A stretch of DNA of 64,000 nt. Source: an uncultured Bacteroidales bacterium. GTDB lineage: Bacteria; Bacteroidota; Bacteroidia; Bacteroidales; UBA932. The stretch spans positions 53,114-117,113 of the forward strand of contig CAKUTA010000005.1 in the NCBI GenBank assembly GCA_934691625.1, in the 5' to 3' direction. This document shows positions 45,122 to 53,757 of the stretch, one piece after another (the stretch's first letter is position 1; each line of letters opens with the position of its first letter). The notes under the pieces were generated by a model. It was not told the origin of the DNA. It searched no databases and was given only the letters and a program-made list of their open reading frames with translations. Both the position numbers and the translations under genes were made by a program.

Positions 45122-48100
45122 ATTCTTCTTCGAGAGAATGAGATCCGGCAGAAGAATCAGGTCTTCGCGCCAGCACGAAGGTTCTGCGCCCTTGTCCTCA
45201 TGATGCCAATAGACCTGGAAACGGACAGAACTCTCCGATGGGGCATATCCCTTTGATTTCAAATCATTGAGCCTGACCTGAAATGCGCCTGAGTACTTTA
45301 CCACACGAATCCGTCCTTTACACGTATCCGCATATAGCCCATCTTCCTCCACGGTCAGAACACTGCCGGAATGAATCTCGTCATACGGCACCCATTTCTT
45401 CTGAAACACGCTCAGCACCACATCCTTATGTCCAAGCTGAAGCAGTATCTCCGCAGGCTGTCCATAATCAGTGTCGTCAATAGAGCATTTCACTGCTGCA
45501 GGAACTTCCGTCCCGAACAATGACGGGTTGTCGTAATGTATCGACAGATTGTTCTTGGCGCGTGTAATACCGACGTACACGGCGCGACGATCCCTGTCGG
45601 AAATGTTGTATAGCCCTTTAAGAGAAATATATACATTGTCATATTCCTTGCCCTTGGCTTTGTGAATCGTGGATACGATGATTTCAGAAGAGACTCCCGG
45701 GATGAATGTCTCCAGACAGGACTCGCGAAGGTAGTTCTCAAAGTCAGACAGATATATCAGATGGTGTTTTTCGGACTCGAATCCGGCAATGCAGTTCATT
45801 GCAATATCCAGGCATTGACTGCCGGCATACTTCTCCTGCATATCGGATTTCGCCCTGTTCCAGTCCGTATGGTCAATGCCGGCTGCTCCAGGTTTCTTCA
45901 CTAGTGAAAGGAAATAATGCAGTTCTGCGAGATCCTGAAGGTTAAAATTTTCTTTGGACTGGATAAGCCTGGCTTTTCTGCCGTTATGGTTCAGCAATGC
46001 GTAAATTATCAAGGCATCGTCATTGGTCAATGCCAGCACACAGGTGGAACCGCCTAAGCTGTCCGAGAGAATTTCATTGACAATGGCCTGTTCGTAATTC
46101 ACGGAGCGATGGAAATGGACATTGACAGAACCTCTGATATTGCGCACGCTCCGTATCGGAACAGCTTTCAGCCTGTCCGTGATTCCATGCACAAAAGCAT
46201 TTGCCATTTCTATGACAGTTTCCGAGCTGCGGAAATTGTCTGTCATATTGTAGACAGTAGCACCATAGCTGGAAATCAGCGACTTCATATATCCGGAGTC
46301 CGAGCCCCTGAACTCGTATATGTTCTGGTCGTCATCCCCGACAGCTATCACGCGCATATCGTCATTGAGCCGGCTCAGCATCTCGACAAGCGCAAATTCA
46401 TCGGCACTCATATCTTGCGCCTCGTCAATGACGAGTATCGACTTTGTGATGCGGCTGCGCTCCACTTTTCCCTCGCACATTGCCGTAACTGCATCACGCA
46501 CCACATGTTCAGAATCCTCTACAGTTCCCATCTTGCCGAGAAGGTCGAAGCAATATGAATGGAACGTCTTGATTTCCACAAATCTGGCGGCACCTCCGAT
46601 CAGAGCTTCAAGCCTGGTCTTGAATTCTATTGCGGCGGCACGCGAGAATGTCAGCATCAGCAGCTGTTCCGACTTCACGTCCTCCATGAGTATAAGGGAG
46701 GCAAGCTTACGTACCAGGACGTAAGTCTTGCCACTGCCTGGACCTGCAGGGACCACAATGAATCTGGAATCCTTGTCGCTAATGATGCTGCTCTGTACTC
46801 CTGTCAAGCTTCCGAAAATCTCCGCGTATTTCTTTCTGCTGACATTCCGGCTTATCTCCTCCACCTCGGAAGAGTCGAAATATCTCTTAATAAAAGTCTT
46901 GAATTCCAAAGTAAAATAGTCATGGACATACTCCAGAGCCTTCTTCTCATCCGAGACCATCATGTTCGCATATTTGCCCACGATATGGATCTGCTGAATT
47001 CGCTGCCTGTAGAAATCATCCAGGTTACGGTAGTCGTCTTTCTTGTAGCGGCTACGGTTGTCCTTGTTAAGGCGCTCCAGTTCGATTTTGTTGTACAGAA
47101 CCATGAAGCCGCCTTCGATGCTGACAATGCCTGTCTTGGCAAGGAAAAGCAATGCTTCCTCCACGGCATCAATATCCGCGACTTCTGTCTGGAAAAGGCT
47201 CTCGGAATTATAACCTTCGACAATCTCCGCCAATGAGAAATTCACCTTAATGTCCTGTTCGTCGCCATGAGGCTGAGCCTTGAATTTGTTCAATATATAG
47301 CGTGCGACTGAATTTCTCCGCACAGCGGCGGCATGGAATTTTTCAGGATCCTGCTTAAGCCGTACTGCGATATGCTCCTCCGAAAGAGAGGTCTTCTCCA
47401 TATAATTCCGTATTGTCCAGAAAAACAGGACTGTCCGGATATCCTTTACAGAAGAGCCTGATATCCCTTCAGATAATGCCTTTTCATTCAGCTCTTTTAT
47501 ATTAAGCTTGCCATCTGTTTCAACGACAGCTTCCAGCAGGCATTCCTCAAGCTTGGCATAGAATCCAAGCCTGCGCACCTGGGAGATCCTCAGATATGCG
47601 GTCATATCGTTGTCATGAGCCAGGATGCCATTGACACGCAATCTCTCAATGATGCCTATGACCTTGCGGATTTCAATTCCAAGCATGTCGGACAAGTAGT
47701 CTATCCTGGACTCGGCTTCCGCTGTACCGGCCTTGGCACGGCTGCGTTCAGAAATCAATGACTTTATTATCCTGCGGGCATTGACCTTGTCCTCTTCCGT
47801 AAAGTCGGCGCACTTCTCTATCTTTTCAGACGCCTCATCCATTGTCCTGGGGACAATGCTGGTGGCGAATATCCTCGGGCTGTTCATCCCACGCCGAAGG
47901 AATCCTGCATTCTCCAATGCGGCAATCGCGCTTTTCACTTTAGTTTCCACGTCACGGATCTCATCCCAGCCCGCCTTACGTGCTATCTCCAGAGCCGAGA
48001 TATTCACCTTGTCATGCTTGGAGGTCAGATTTTTCACCGCTCTCCATATCTGGTTTATCTCGCTGAGTGTAAGTTTCGTCTGGTTGAGCAATATAAAGTG

Positions 48101-49900
48101 ACGGTTCAGGTCATCATCATTGTACAGGACATAGCAGTCCGCCTCTGAGCTCACATCGCGCCCGGCACGTCCTGCCTCCTGGATATAATTTTCAAGGGAG
48201 TCAGAAATCTCGTAATGCACCACAAGCCCGACATCGCTCTTGTCCACTCCCATTCCGAACGCCGAAGTCGCCACGACTATACGGACCCTGTTGTTCATGA
48301 AATCATCCTGAGCCTGGATTTTCACGCGTGTTTCCATCTGTCCATGAAAAGCTCTTGCCTCAAGGCCATCCCGCGACAGACGCGCAGCGATCTCCTCAGC
48401 GGTTTTTGTCCTTGTCACATATACAATCGCCGGGCAGGCAGTGTCATAGAGAAGATTACGAAGTGTCTGGTATTTCTCATCATTCGTGCGGTACAGGACA
48501 GTGTAATGAAGATTTGTCCTGGCCGCATCAGTCGTATATTTTTTCAGCTCCAGGTGCAGCCTGTCACGGAAATAGTCCGCTATGTCGCTAATTACCTTAG
48601 GCTTGGCTGTCGCCGTAAAGCATGACACCGGGATAGGCGTGTCCAGTCCTTTCTTACGCTGCAGCTGCTGTATGAAATCAGCGATATGCATATATTCTAT
48701 GCGGAAATCCTGCCCCCATGCAGAAAAGCAATGTGCCTCGTCTATGACAATGCGGACTACAGTCCTTCCAAGCAGGACTTTTTCTATTGTCTTGGACCTC
48801 AATGATTCCGGGGCGATATACAGAAGAGAAGCTTCACCTGATATGATACGGTCAAGAGCATTCTTGCGTTCAACCGGAGACAGAAGTCCATTGATAAACA
48901 CAGCCTCTGAGATTCCTTTCTTTTCCAGATTCTCGACCTGGTCTTTCATAAGCGACTGGAGTGGAGAGATAACCACGGTCAGTCCCCGCACGGACTCGCC
49001 AGCCATAAGGGCCGGAATTTGAAAAGTCAATGATTTTCCGCCTCCTGTCGGGAATATGGCCAGTATCGACATCCCCTCAAGCGCGGCTTTCACGGCGTTT
49101 TCCTGAAGCGGCTCGCCTCCGAACTTTCTGAAATGCTCATAGCCGAACCATCGCCTGAGCGCCGCTTCCGGATTCCTTCGTGACGTGCAATACGGACATT
49201 TTCCGCAGTTACATTCCCGCAGCTGGCGCATGATACGTTCTGTTCCAGGATAGTTTTTGAGCACCCATGGAGCAATTATGGAGCTTCTGTCGTCCGTAAG
49301 GATAAGGGAGACTGCATAGGCGGCTGCGACCTTGTTTTCTTTTATTATACCTGAGACATCTGCATTGTCACATATCATTCCAGACAAATTCTCCCGGATA
49401 TTGTCAGCCGCTGACCTGCGGAGAAAGAACGGGCGCCATTCCGGGATATAGGAGGCTGCGTCGAAGAAATAGCGGAAATGCTTGTCGTCAGATGTCAGGT
49501 CGTAATATAGCTGCTGAATCCGTTTGTCCATGCGTCTGAAGGCATTGATCTCGTCCTCGAACAGGTCTTTCGCCTTGGCAGCATCGCTCAATGGATTATT
49601 GAGTTCATCAGAAATGATCTTGTCGTCCTTCAGGAGCCTGTGATAAGGCTTTTTCGGGAACATCAGCGGTGAAAGATACAATGTGTCAATCAGTTTGTAT
49701 TCCTTGTCAAGAAACGGCTTGAGATATTTGCTGTCGTGTTCAATGATATTATGCCCGCACAGATATTCCGCATCGCCGATGAATCTGACAAGTTCTGCAA
49801 TGCGTGATGTATGGATTGTCTTTCCATCTCTTATGGCTCCGGCGTCCAATATTTTGCCGCGGCCGTCTATTTCGAGGTCGATAAAAGCGATGTCGCCCAT
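45104..49900 (-). CDS. Exonuclease-like / RecQ helicase / UvrD helicase fusion
   Basis: A 1598-residue protein with three catalytic modules. Residues 1-125 resemble a DnaQ-type 3'-5' exonuclease: FIDLE (D8, E10), HNIIEHD (D56), and NNPLSDAAKA, where Asp106 is present but Asn101 occupies the usual histidine position. A four-cysteine cluster ECNCGKCPYC (C230, C232, C235, C238) precedes a RecQ superfamily-2 helicase: Walker A PTGGGKS (284-290), DEAH (387-390), FTATA (428-432) and EAGRAGRD (575-582). A helical winged-helix/HRDC-like stretch follows, then a UvrD superfamily-1 helicase: PAGPGSGKT (1051-1059), DEAQ (1159-1162), GDDDQNIYEFRG (1188-1199), STIHKAKG and ITRAKNNL. It likely processes stalled forks or recombination intermediates; that role is inferred. 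No defence partner genes are adjacent. Confidence 0.9.
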   Translation of the reverse strand: MGDIAFIDLEIDGRGKILDAGAIRDGKTIHTSRIAELVRFIGDAEYLCGHNIIEHDSKYLKPFLDKEYKLIDTLYLSPLMFPKKPYHRLLKDDKIISDELNNPLSDAAKAKDLFEDEINAFRRMDKRIQQLYYDLTSDDKHFRYFFDAASYIPEWRPFFLRRSAADNIRENLSGMICDNADVSGIIKENKVAAAYAVSLILTDDRSSIIAPWVLKNYPGTERIMRQLRECNCGKCPYCTSRRNPEAALRRWFGYEHFRKFGGEPLQENAVKAALEGMSILAIFPTGGGKSLTFQIPALMAGESVRGLTVVISPLQSLMKDQVENLEKKGISEAVFINGLLSPVERKNALDRIISGEASLLYIAPESLRSKTIEKVLLGRTVVRIVIDEAHCFSAWGQDFRIEYMHIADFIQQLQRKKGLDTPIPVSCFTATAKPKVISDIADYFRDRLHLELKKYTTDAARTNLHYTVLYRTNDEKYQTLRNLLYDTACPAIVYVTRTKTAEEIAARLSRDGLEARAFHGQMETRVKIQAQDDFMNNRVRIVVATSAFGMGVDKSDVGLVVHYEISDSLENYIQEAGRAGRDVSSEADCYVLYNDDDLNRHFILLNQTKLTLSEINQIWRAVKNLTSKHDKVNISALEIARKAGWDEIRDVETKVKSAIAALENAGFLRRGMNSPRIFATSIVPRTMDEASEKIEKCADFTEEDKVNARRIIKSLISERSRAKAGTAEAESRIDYLSDMLGIEIRKVIGIIERLRVNGILAHDNDMTAYLRISQVRRLGFYAKLEECLLEAVVETDGKLNIKELNEKALSEGISGSSVKDIRTVLFFWTIRNYMEKTSLSEEHIAVRLKQDPEKFHAAAVRRNSVARYILNKFKAQPHGDEQDIKVNFSLAEIVEGYNSESLFQTEVADIDAVEEALLFLAKTGIVSIEGGFMVLYNKIELERLNKDNRSRYKKDDYRNLDDFYRQRIQQIHIVGKYANMMVSDEKKALEYVHDYFTLEFKTFIKRYFDSSEVEEISRNVSRKKYAEIFGSLTGVQSSIISDKDSRFIVVPAGPGSGKTYVLVRKLASLILMEDVKSEQLLMLTFSRAAAIEFKTRLEALIGGAARFVEIKTFHSYCFDLLGKMGTVEDSEHVVRDAVTAMCEGKVERSRITKSILVIDEAQDMSADEFALVEMLSRLNDDMRVIAVGDDDQNIYEFRGSDSGYMKSLISSYGATVYNMTDNFRSSETVIEMANAFVHGITDRLKAVPIRSVRNIRGSVNVHFHRSVNYEQAIVNEILSDSLGGSTCVLALTNDDALIIYALLNHNGRKARLIQSKENFNLQDLAELHYFLSLVKKPGAAGIDHTDWNRAKSDMQEKYAGSQCLDIAMNCIAGFESEKHHLIYLSDFENYLRESCLETFIPGVSSEIIVSTIHKAKGKEYDNVYISLKGLYNISDRDRRAVYVGITRAKNNLSIHYDNPSLFGTEVPAAVKCSIDDTDYGQPAEILLQLGHKDVVLSVFQKKWVPYDEIHSGSVLTVEEDGLYADTCKGRIRVVKYSGAFQVRLNDLKSKGYAPSESSVRFQVYWHHEDKGAEPSCWREDLILLPDLILSKKNLLLND

Positions 49901-50001
49901 TGGTAATCAGTCTTGCTATCAAGCAAATATAATGAAAAAAATGCGTGGATGCCGTATTCGGGCAGTAAGTTTTTTTCCATTTTAGCCTGGGCCGGCAGCA
50001 A

Positions 50002-50039
50002 TTCCGGGAAATTTTTCTATTTTTGCTTTCCCGGAAAGC
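50002..50039 (+). promoter_or_regulatory. Promoter with flanking inverted repeat (operator candidate)
   Basis: The -7 box TATTTTTG (50018-50025) lies between TTCCGGGAAA (50002-50011) and its perfect complement TTTCCCGGAA (50027-50036). The right half is also part of a local palindrome GCTTTCC-C-GGAAAGC (50025-50039). A dimeric regulator bound here would cover the core promoter of the kinase-lrgA-lrgB operon; in RNA the larger repeat would be mostly upstream of the start. Confidence 0.5.
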
Positions 50040-50071
50040 GGAAGGTGCGGCTGCGCCGGAGGCTTCCAAAA

Positions 50072-50650
50072 ATGGATAAAAAGATGATAATAACTATTGC
50101 CAGACAATGCGGGTGCGGCGCGCTGCATGTCGGTGAGATCCTGGCAAAGCGCTATGGCGTACCGCTTTATACAAGGAAAAGCCTGATGGATATGGCTCAG
50201 CGGGACGGGATGCAGGAGGAGATGGGCAGCTTCTTCGAGGAACGGCCGGTAGATGACCTTATGGAGGCCATAACTGACTACACTTATGAGCGCAATACGG
50301 TCATGGACAAGTTTCGCAAGGCGTTCTCAGGAATGATCGGGAACCAGGACTGCATCGTCATCGGGCGATGCGGGAATTATATATTCAAGGGCAGGAAAGA
50401 TCTAGTTTCTGTATTTCTGCATGGGGACATTGCCCTGAGGATCTCGAACATCGAGCGCGAGGAGCATCTTGGCAGGCGAGAGGCAGAGGACTTCGTCAGG
50501 CATACCGACGACTGCCGTGTGTCATATCACAAGTTCTACACCGGACTGACATGGGGCAACGCCCCCGATTATGACATCTGCATTGACCTTTGCAGAATCG
50601 GTGCGGAGAGGACCGCCCAGATGATTGAAGAATATATCGGCAAGCTATGA
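50072..50650 (+). CDS. Cytidylate-kinase-like protein
   Basis: A protein of about 192 residues of the Cytidylate_kin2 (AAK6-like) family, P-loop-type nucleotide kinases found in many anaerobes. It starts IITIARQCGCGALHVGEILAKRYG, a P-loop-like turn in which the family has GxGGxxIg, continues with LYTRKSLMDMAQ, and has IVIGRCGNYI and the HGDIALRISNIEREEHL lid region. The frame is open back to 49913, but the ATG at 50072 follows the -7 box and GGAGGCTT and fits the family. It overlaps the lrgA-like gene by four bases (ATGA), which ties a nucleotide-kinase-like protein to a membrane CidA/LrgAB pair. It differs from housekeeping Cmk, which is expected elsewhere. The substrate is not established. 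Confidence 0.82.
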   Translation: MDKKMIITIARQCGCGALHVGEILAKRYGVPLYTRKSLMDMAQRDGMQEEMGSFFEERPVDDLMEAITDYTYERNTVMDKFRKAFSGMIGNQDCIVIGRCGNYIFKGRKDLVSVFLHGDIALRISNIEREEHLGRREAEDFVRHTDDCRVSYHKFYTGLTWGNAPDYDICIDLCRIGAERTAQMIEEYIGKL

Positions 50651-51000
50651 ATTTCGTCATACAGTTTCTCATTATAATCGCATTCGCATTCGCGGGCGAG
50701 GTGCTGCATTATTTCATACCGCTCCCCATTCCCGCCGGAATCTACGGAATCATCCTCCTGTTCCTGGCCCTCGAGCTCAAGCTGGTGAAGGTCAATAACA
50801 TCCGCGAGGTCAGCTCATTCCTTATCGCCGCAATGCCTGTGATGTTCATCCCAGCCGCGGCTGGGCTTGTCACATCGTGGAACATAGTGCGCGGCTCGCT
50901 TCTGCAATATGTCATAATAACAGTGGCCAGCACATTCATTGTAATGGCGGTGTCAGGGATAGTCACCCAGGCTGTGATACGTAAAGGTAAACGGAAATGA
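50647..51000 (+). CDS. lrgA: CidA/LrgA-family membrane protein
   Basis: A 117-residue protein with four hydrophobic helices and the LrgA family pattern: FAGEVLHYFIPLPIPAGIYGIILLF then LIAAMPVMFIPAAAGLV. These small holin-like proteins work with LrgB; in several bacteria the pair affects autolysis or exports small metabolites such as pyruvate. Both its start and its stop overlap neighbours by four bases, so the three genes form one tightly coupled operon. The name follows the usual LrgA label; CidA would be equally valid. Confidence 0.85.
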   Translation: MNFVIQFLIIIAFAFAGEVLHYFIPLPIPAGIYGIILLFLALELKLVKVNNIREVSSFLIAAMPVMFIPAAAGLVTSWNIVRGSLLQYVIITVASTFIVMAVSGIVTQAVIRKGKRK

Positions 51001-51689
51001 AAGACTTATTTGAAGGCTCTGTGTTTTTCGGGGTGCTGCTGAGCCTGGTATCATATTATATAGGCATCTGGCTGAAGCGCAAGACAGGATGGGCGCTTAT
51101 GAATCCTCTGCTGATTTCTGTAATCCTTGTAATAGCCGTGCTTGCCCTGACAGGGACGGGCTACGGGGAATATATGAAGGGCGCAGACATCATAAGCTAC
51201 CTTCTTACTCCTGCTACTATATGTCTTGCCGTGCCGCTTTATCAGCAGTTCGAGCTTCTGAAACGGAACTGGAAAGCCGTGCTAGCTGGAATTGTCGCCG
51301 GAGTGCTGTCCAGCATACTGTCCATACTGGTATTTGCATTCATGTTCCGGTTTGACCATGCGTCATACGCCACGTTCCTGCCGAAGTCCATCACGACAGC
51401 CATCGGCATCGGCGTATCCGAGGAGCTGGGCGGATATGTAGCCGTGACTGTAGTAGTAATCATCATCACCGGTGTCATAGGAAACATCTTCGCGGAGAAA
51501 TTTCTCAAGCTGCTGAAAATCACCGAGCCCGTGGCGAAAGGCATAGCCATAGGCTCGTCTTCCCACGCAATAGGAACGACCAAGGCAATGGAGATGGGTG
51601 CCGTGGAGGGTGCGATGAGCAGCCTTTCCATTGTAGTCAGCGGTATTCTCACTGTCGTAGCCGCGTCGCTTTTCGCAGGGATAATCTGA
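50997..51689 (+). CDS. lrgB: LrgB-family membrane protein
   Basis: A 230-residue integral membrane protein of the LrgB/CidB family, with about seven to eight helices and the conserved FLPKSITTAIGIGVSEELGG and GIAIGSSSHAIGTTKAMEMG motifs. Partner of LrgA. It begins within the lrgA stop codon. Roughly 90 bp after its stop an imperfect palindrome (51780-51854) follows, and beyond it a broken cstA gene. The pairing with LrgA and a P-loop kinase in one operon is consistent with a transport or cell-envelope role rather than phage lysis. Confidence 0.9.
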   Translation: MKDLFEGSVFFGVLLSLVSYYIGIWLKRKTGWALMNPLLISVILVIAVLALTGTGYGEYMKGADIISYLLTPATICLAVPLYQQFELLKRNWKAVLAGIVAGVLSSILSILVFAFMFRFDHASYATFLPKSITTAIGIGVSEELGGYVAVTVVVIIITGVIGNIFAEKFLKLLKITEPVAKGIAIGSSSHAIGTTKAMEMGAVEGAMSSLSIVVSGILTVVAASLFAGII

Positions 51690-51779
51690 CAGGTTTTCGG
51701 AAGAGGCCACGTTCATGACTACTGTCCGTCCGCTTGACAGCAGGCCGGTTCGCGACAAGCAGACGGCGTGCCCCCAAAC

Positions 51780-51854
51780 ATTGACTATCAGCTATTTGCT
51801 ATTTTCAAAGTCCACCGCTTCGGACTTTGAAATTCATAACTGATTGATAGCCAA
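51780..51854. repeat. Imperfect palindrome family, copy A
   Basis: Outer arms ATTGACTATCA (51780-51790) and TGATTGATAG (51841-51850) are complementary with few changes. The centre is a perfect 11-bp stem, TTTCAAAGTCC (51803-51813) and GGACTTTGAAA (51822-51832), with an 8-nt loop. Related units occur at 53088-53167 and 56860-56935; shared words are ATTGAYTA-YCA, CAYTTRC or TATTTGC, TTTCAAAG and ATAACT. It is non-coding and sits between lrgB and the cstA remnant. Confidence 0.7.
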
Positions 51855-51904
51855 GGATAGCATTTTAAGGCAGTGTCCTTGAACCTTCAGTCGCGCTAAT
51901 ATTC

Positions 51905-52462
51905 ATGGCCGCGGCCCTGATGGTATGCCTGTTCGTGAGATGGCCTTCGTTGCCGGAATTGCGAAGAGGCCTGAGCAATCTGGGTGAGTCACGCGGACTT
52001 CTGACGGGGCAGCCGATTTTCCCTTGCCTTTTCATCACGATTGCCTGCAGAGCTGTAAGCGGGTTCCACGCGACGCAAAGTCCGCTGATGGCCTGTATAT
52101 CAGTATTCCACCATTTATTATAACCGGGCCTGCTCCTGTGGTACTACATTGCCAATGAGGACGGGTTCAATGTGATATGGCGGTATTTCGGATGGGCGAA
52201 CCAGACTCTTGCCGTATTCATGCTCTGGACAGCGACAGCCTATCTTGTGAAAGCTAAGCCGTCAGGTTCTATGGCATATATTCTCACATTGCTGCCTGCC
52301 GCCTTTATGACTGCGGTATGCACGACGTACCTATGTATTGCCAAGACAGGTTTTAATCTGCCTGATTCATGGAATACCCTTATCGGCAGCATTACTTTTA
52401 TCCTGTCCTTGGCGGCATTCTATGCATGGAAACTCCGCAGGGACAGGAAAAGAAAGGCATAG
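51905..52462 (+). pseudogene. cstA: Carbon starvation protein CstA remnant
   Basis: Two fragments in the same frame, split by a TAA at 52121-52123. The first contains TGQPIFPCLFITIACRAVSG and FHATQSPLMA, the conserved central CstA motif (normally IACGAVSGFHATQSPLMAR). The second, from about 52129, has YYIANEDGFNVIWRYFGWAN followed by QTLAVFMLWTATAYLV, the CstA C-terminal region. An intact CstA of about 480 residues has some 200 residues between these motifs and a long N-terminal membrane part, so the N-terminus and the middle are deleted. CstA imports peptides or pyruvate. The second fragment still reads as helices but cannot work alone. Confidence 0.85.
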
Positions 52463-52464
52463 CG

Positions 52465-53001
52465 TTATGCCTTTCTTCCTAATTCATAGGCTTCCTGCAG
52501 TCTGGCATTGCCCTGTATGTCATTCGGCTTTTCCACGCCTCCGCAGAAGATAGTGCCGGCCAGCCTGCTTTTCGGGTAGCAGTCAATCCAGCCAGTCAAC
52601 CCGGCCTCCGCACGCTTCGGCGCATTCGGATCGTCATCTGCTGCAGCAGAAAGCATATAGACATCACGAAACTTATAATCAAGGACATACATCGCATTCA
52701 TCCTGTCTATGAGCACTTTCATCTGGCCACTCATTTCATAGTAATAGATCGGTGTCGCCCAGCATACCACATCTGCCTCAAGAACCTTGCTCATGATTGC
52801 ATTGACATCGTCGCCTATAACGCATCTGCCTATCTTCTGGCAGGCAAGGCACCCACGGCAGAAACTTATGTTTTTCCCTATAAGCGAGATCTTTTCGACT
52901 TCGTTGCCTGCTGCTGCGGCTCCTTCAATGAATTTGTCCGCGAGCGCGTCGCTGTTCGACCCTGCTCTGAGGCTGGTAGAAATTACTATTACTTTCTTCA
53001 T
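52465..53001 (-). CDS. Flavodoxin-family NADPH-dependent FMN reductase
   Basis: A 178-residue flavoprotein of the FMN_red/iron-sulfur-flavoprotein group. The FMN phosphate loop is STSLRAGSNSDALA (9-22), and NISFCRGCLACQKIGRCVIGDD (45-66) is the cysteine-containing segment found in this group, with ATPIYYYEMSGQMKVLIDR following. Such proteins reduce flavins, quinones or small acceptors and are often stress-linked. It converges with the cstA remnant (2 bp apart). A -7 box TATATTTG lies about 30 bp before the ATG on the minus strand, so it is probably monocistronic. Confidence 0.85.
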   Translation of the reverse strand: MKKVIVISTSLRAGSNSDALADKFIEGAAAAGNEVEKISLIGKNISFCRGCLACQKIGRCVIGDDVNAIMSKVLEADVVCWATPIYYYEMSGQMKVLIDRMNAMYVLDYKFRDVYMLSAAADDDPNAPKRAEAGLTGWIDCYPKSRLAGTIFCGGVEKPNDIQGNARLQEAYELGRKA

Positions 53002-53029
53002 AGCTGATCTGATTGTTGTGTTATAAGTG

Positions 53030-53037
53030 CAAATATA
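53030..53037 (-). promoter_or_regulatory. Candidate -7 box for the flavodoxin-family gene
   Basis: TATATTTG on the minus strand matches TAnnTTTG, 28 nt before the ATG at 53001. No clear TTG at the ideal distance. Confidence 0.45.
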
Positions 53038-53087
53038 CGAATCAATGCAGGATATTTGGATCTTTCATTTGATTGGTTTGCCTTGTT

Positions 53088-53167
53088 ATTGATTACCAAG
53101 CATTTGCTACTCACAAGCGTATGCACTGTTGACATTTTAATCCTATAACTCGATGATAATCAGCAAT
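53088..53167. repeat. Imperfect palindrome family, copy C
   Basis: The left arm ATTGATTACCAAGCATTTGC (53088-53107) and right arm ATAACTCGATGATAATCAGC (53145-53164) match the corresponding arms of the copies at 51780 and 56860. The central TTTCAAAG/CTTTGAAA stem has decayed here (TACTCACAAGCG...). It lies 90 bp upstream of the collapsed DUF1703 gene. Confidence 0.6.
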
Positions 53168-53227
53168 CGGTTGTCAGATAAAGTGGCTTAGGCCGGAGCA
53201 CTTCTTCTGAAAACAGAAAATGTTTGC

Positions 53228-53235
53228 TATCTTTG
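53228..53235 (+). promoter_or_regulatory. Surviving -7 box of the collapsed AAA-ATPase gene
   Basis: TATCTTTG at 21 nt before the ATG (53257). The intact paralogue has TAACTTTG at the matching place (54982-54989), so promoter layout is conserved between the two copies. Confidence 0.45.
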
Positions 53236-53256
53236 TTTGTTAAATTGTTGAGTATT

Positions 53257-53731
53257 ATGTTGTACTCTATCGGAATACAGAGTTTTTCGGAAATCCGTAA
53301 CGGCGGATATGTGTATATGGATAAGACAAATGCCATCTACAGCCTTGCATCCACCGGAAAATATTATTTACTGAGCCGGCCGCGGAGGTTCGGCAAGATG
53401 AGTTTTACAAGTGGACTTAATCTCTGTGATATATCTATAAATATGCGGTATGCTGATATTTGCGGTATTTCAGATGCCGAGTTGGAGCGCTACTTCAGCA
53501 ACAGTGTCCTCACGTTGTCACAATCTTGCTGGATTAGTATTCATGATTGCCACACAAAACTCAAAGTGAAGTATGGCGGATATAATCCCAGATTTGACAC
53601 TTATCTTTCTCAATTATCCAAACGAAGATACCAAAATGGTATTTGCTGATTCTTGAGTGGCTGGCCAGTGTCAAGCAGATAATGACTTCTCCTCCGAGAC
53701 GCACACTGTGGACGGCTTGGAAATTAAGTAA
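53257..53731 (+). pseudogene. Collapsed AAA-ATPase/DUF1703 paralogue
   Basis: A shrunken relative of the intact gene at 55008-56549. It keeps the start (MLYSIGIQSFSEIRNGGYVY) up to the P-loop RPRRFGK, then jumps in frame to MSFTSGLNLCDIS, which aligns with MSIFSGLNNLNDIS about 149 codons later in the intact gene. A second loss joins KLKVKYGGYN to RFDTYL, where a frameshift lets the aligned NYPNE segment run into stop codons. A third joins to the true C-terminus, DFSSETHTVDG ending at TAA 53731 (intact: NFSSETHTVNG). The first junction falls in TCGGCAAGA, present at both ends of the lost segment in the intact copy. No function is expected. Confidence 0.85.
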
Positions 53732-53757
53732 TCCTTACTAAAGATAATCTGAAGGTC

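Noticed and set aside
45104..51689. A multi-gene defence island around the helicase fusion
   Set aside because: The neighbours (DUF4954, kinase-lrgAB) are not known defence partners and the strands and spacing do not suggest an operon with the helicase.
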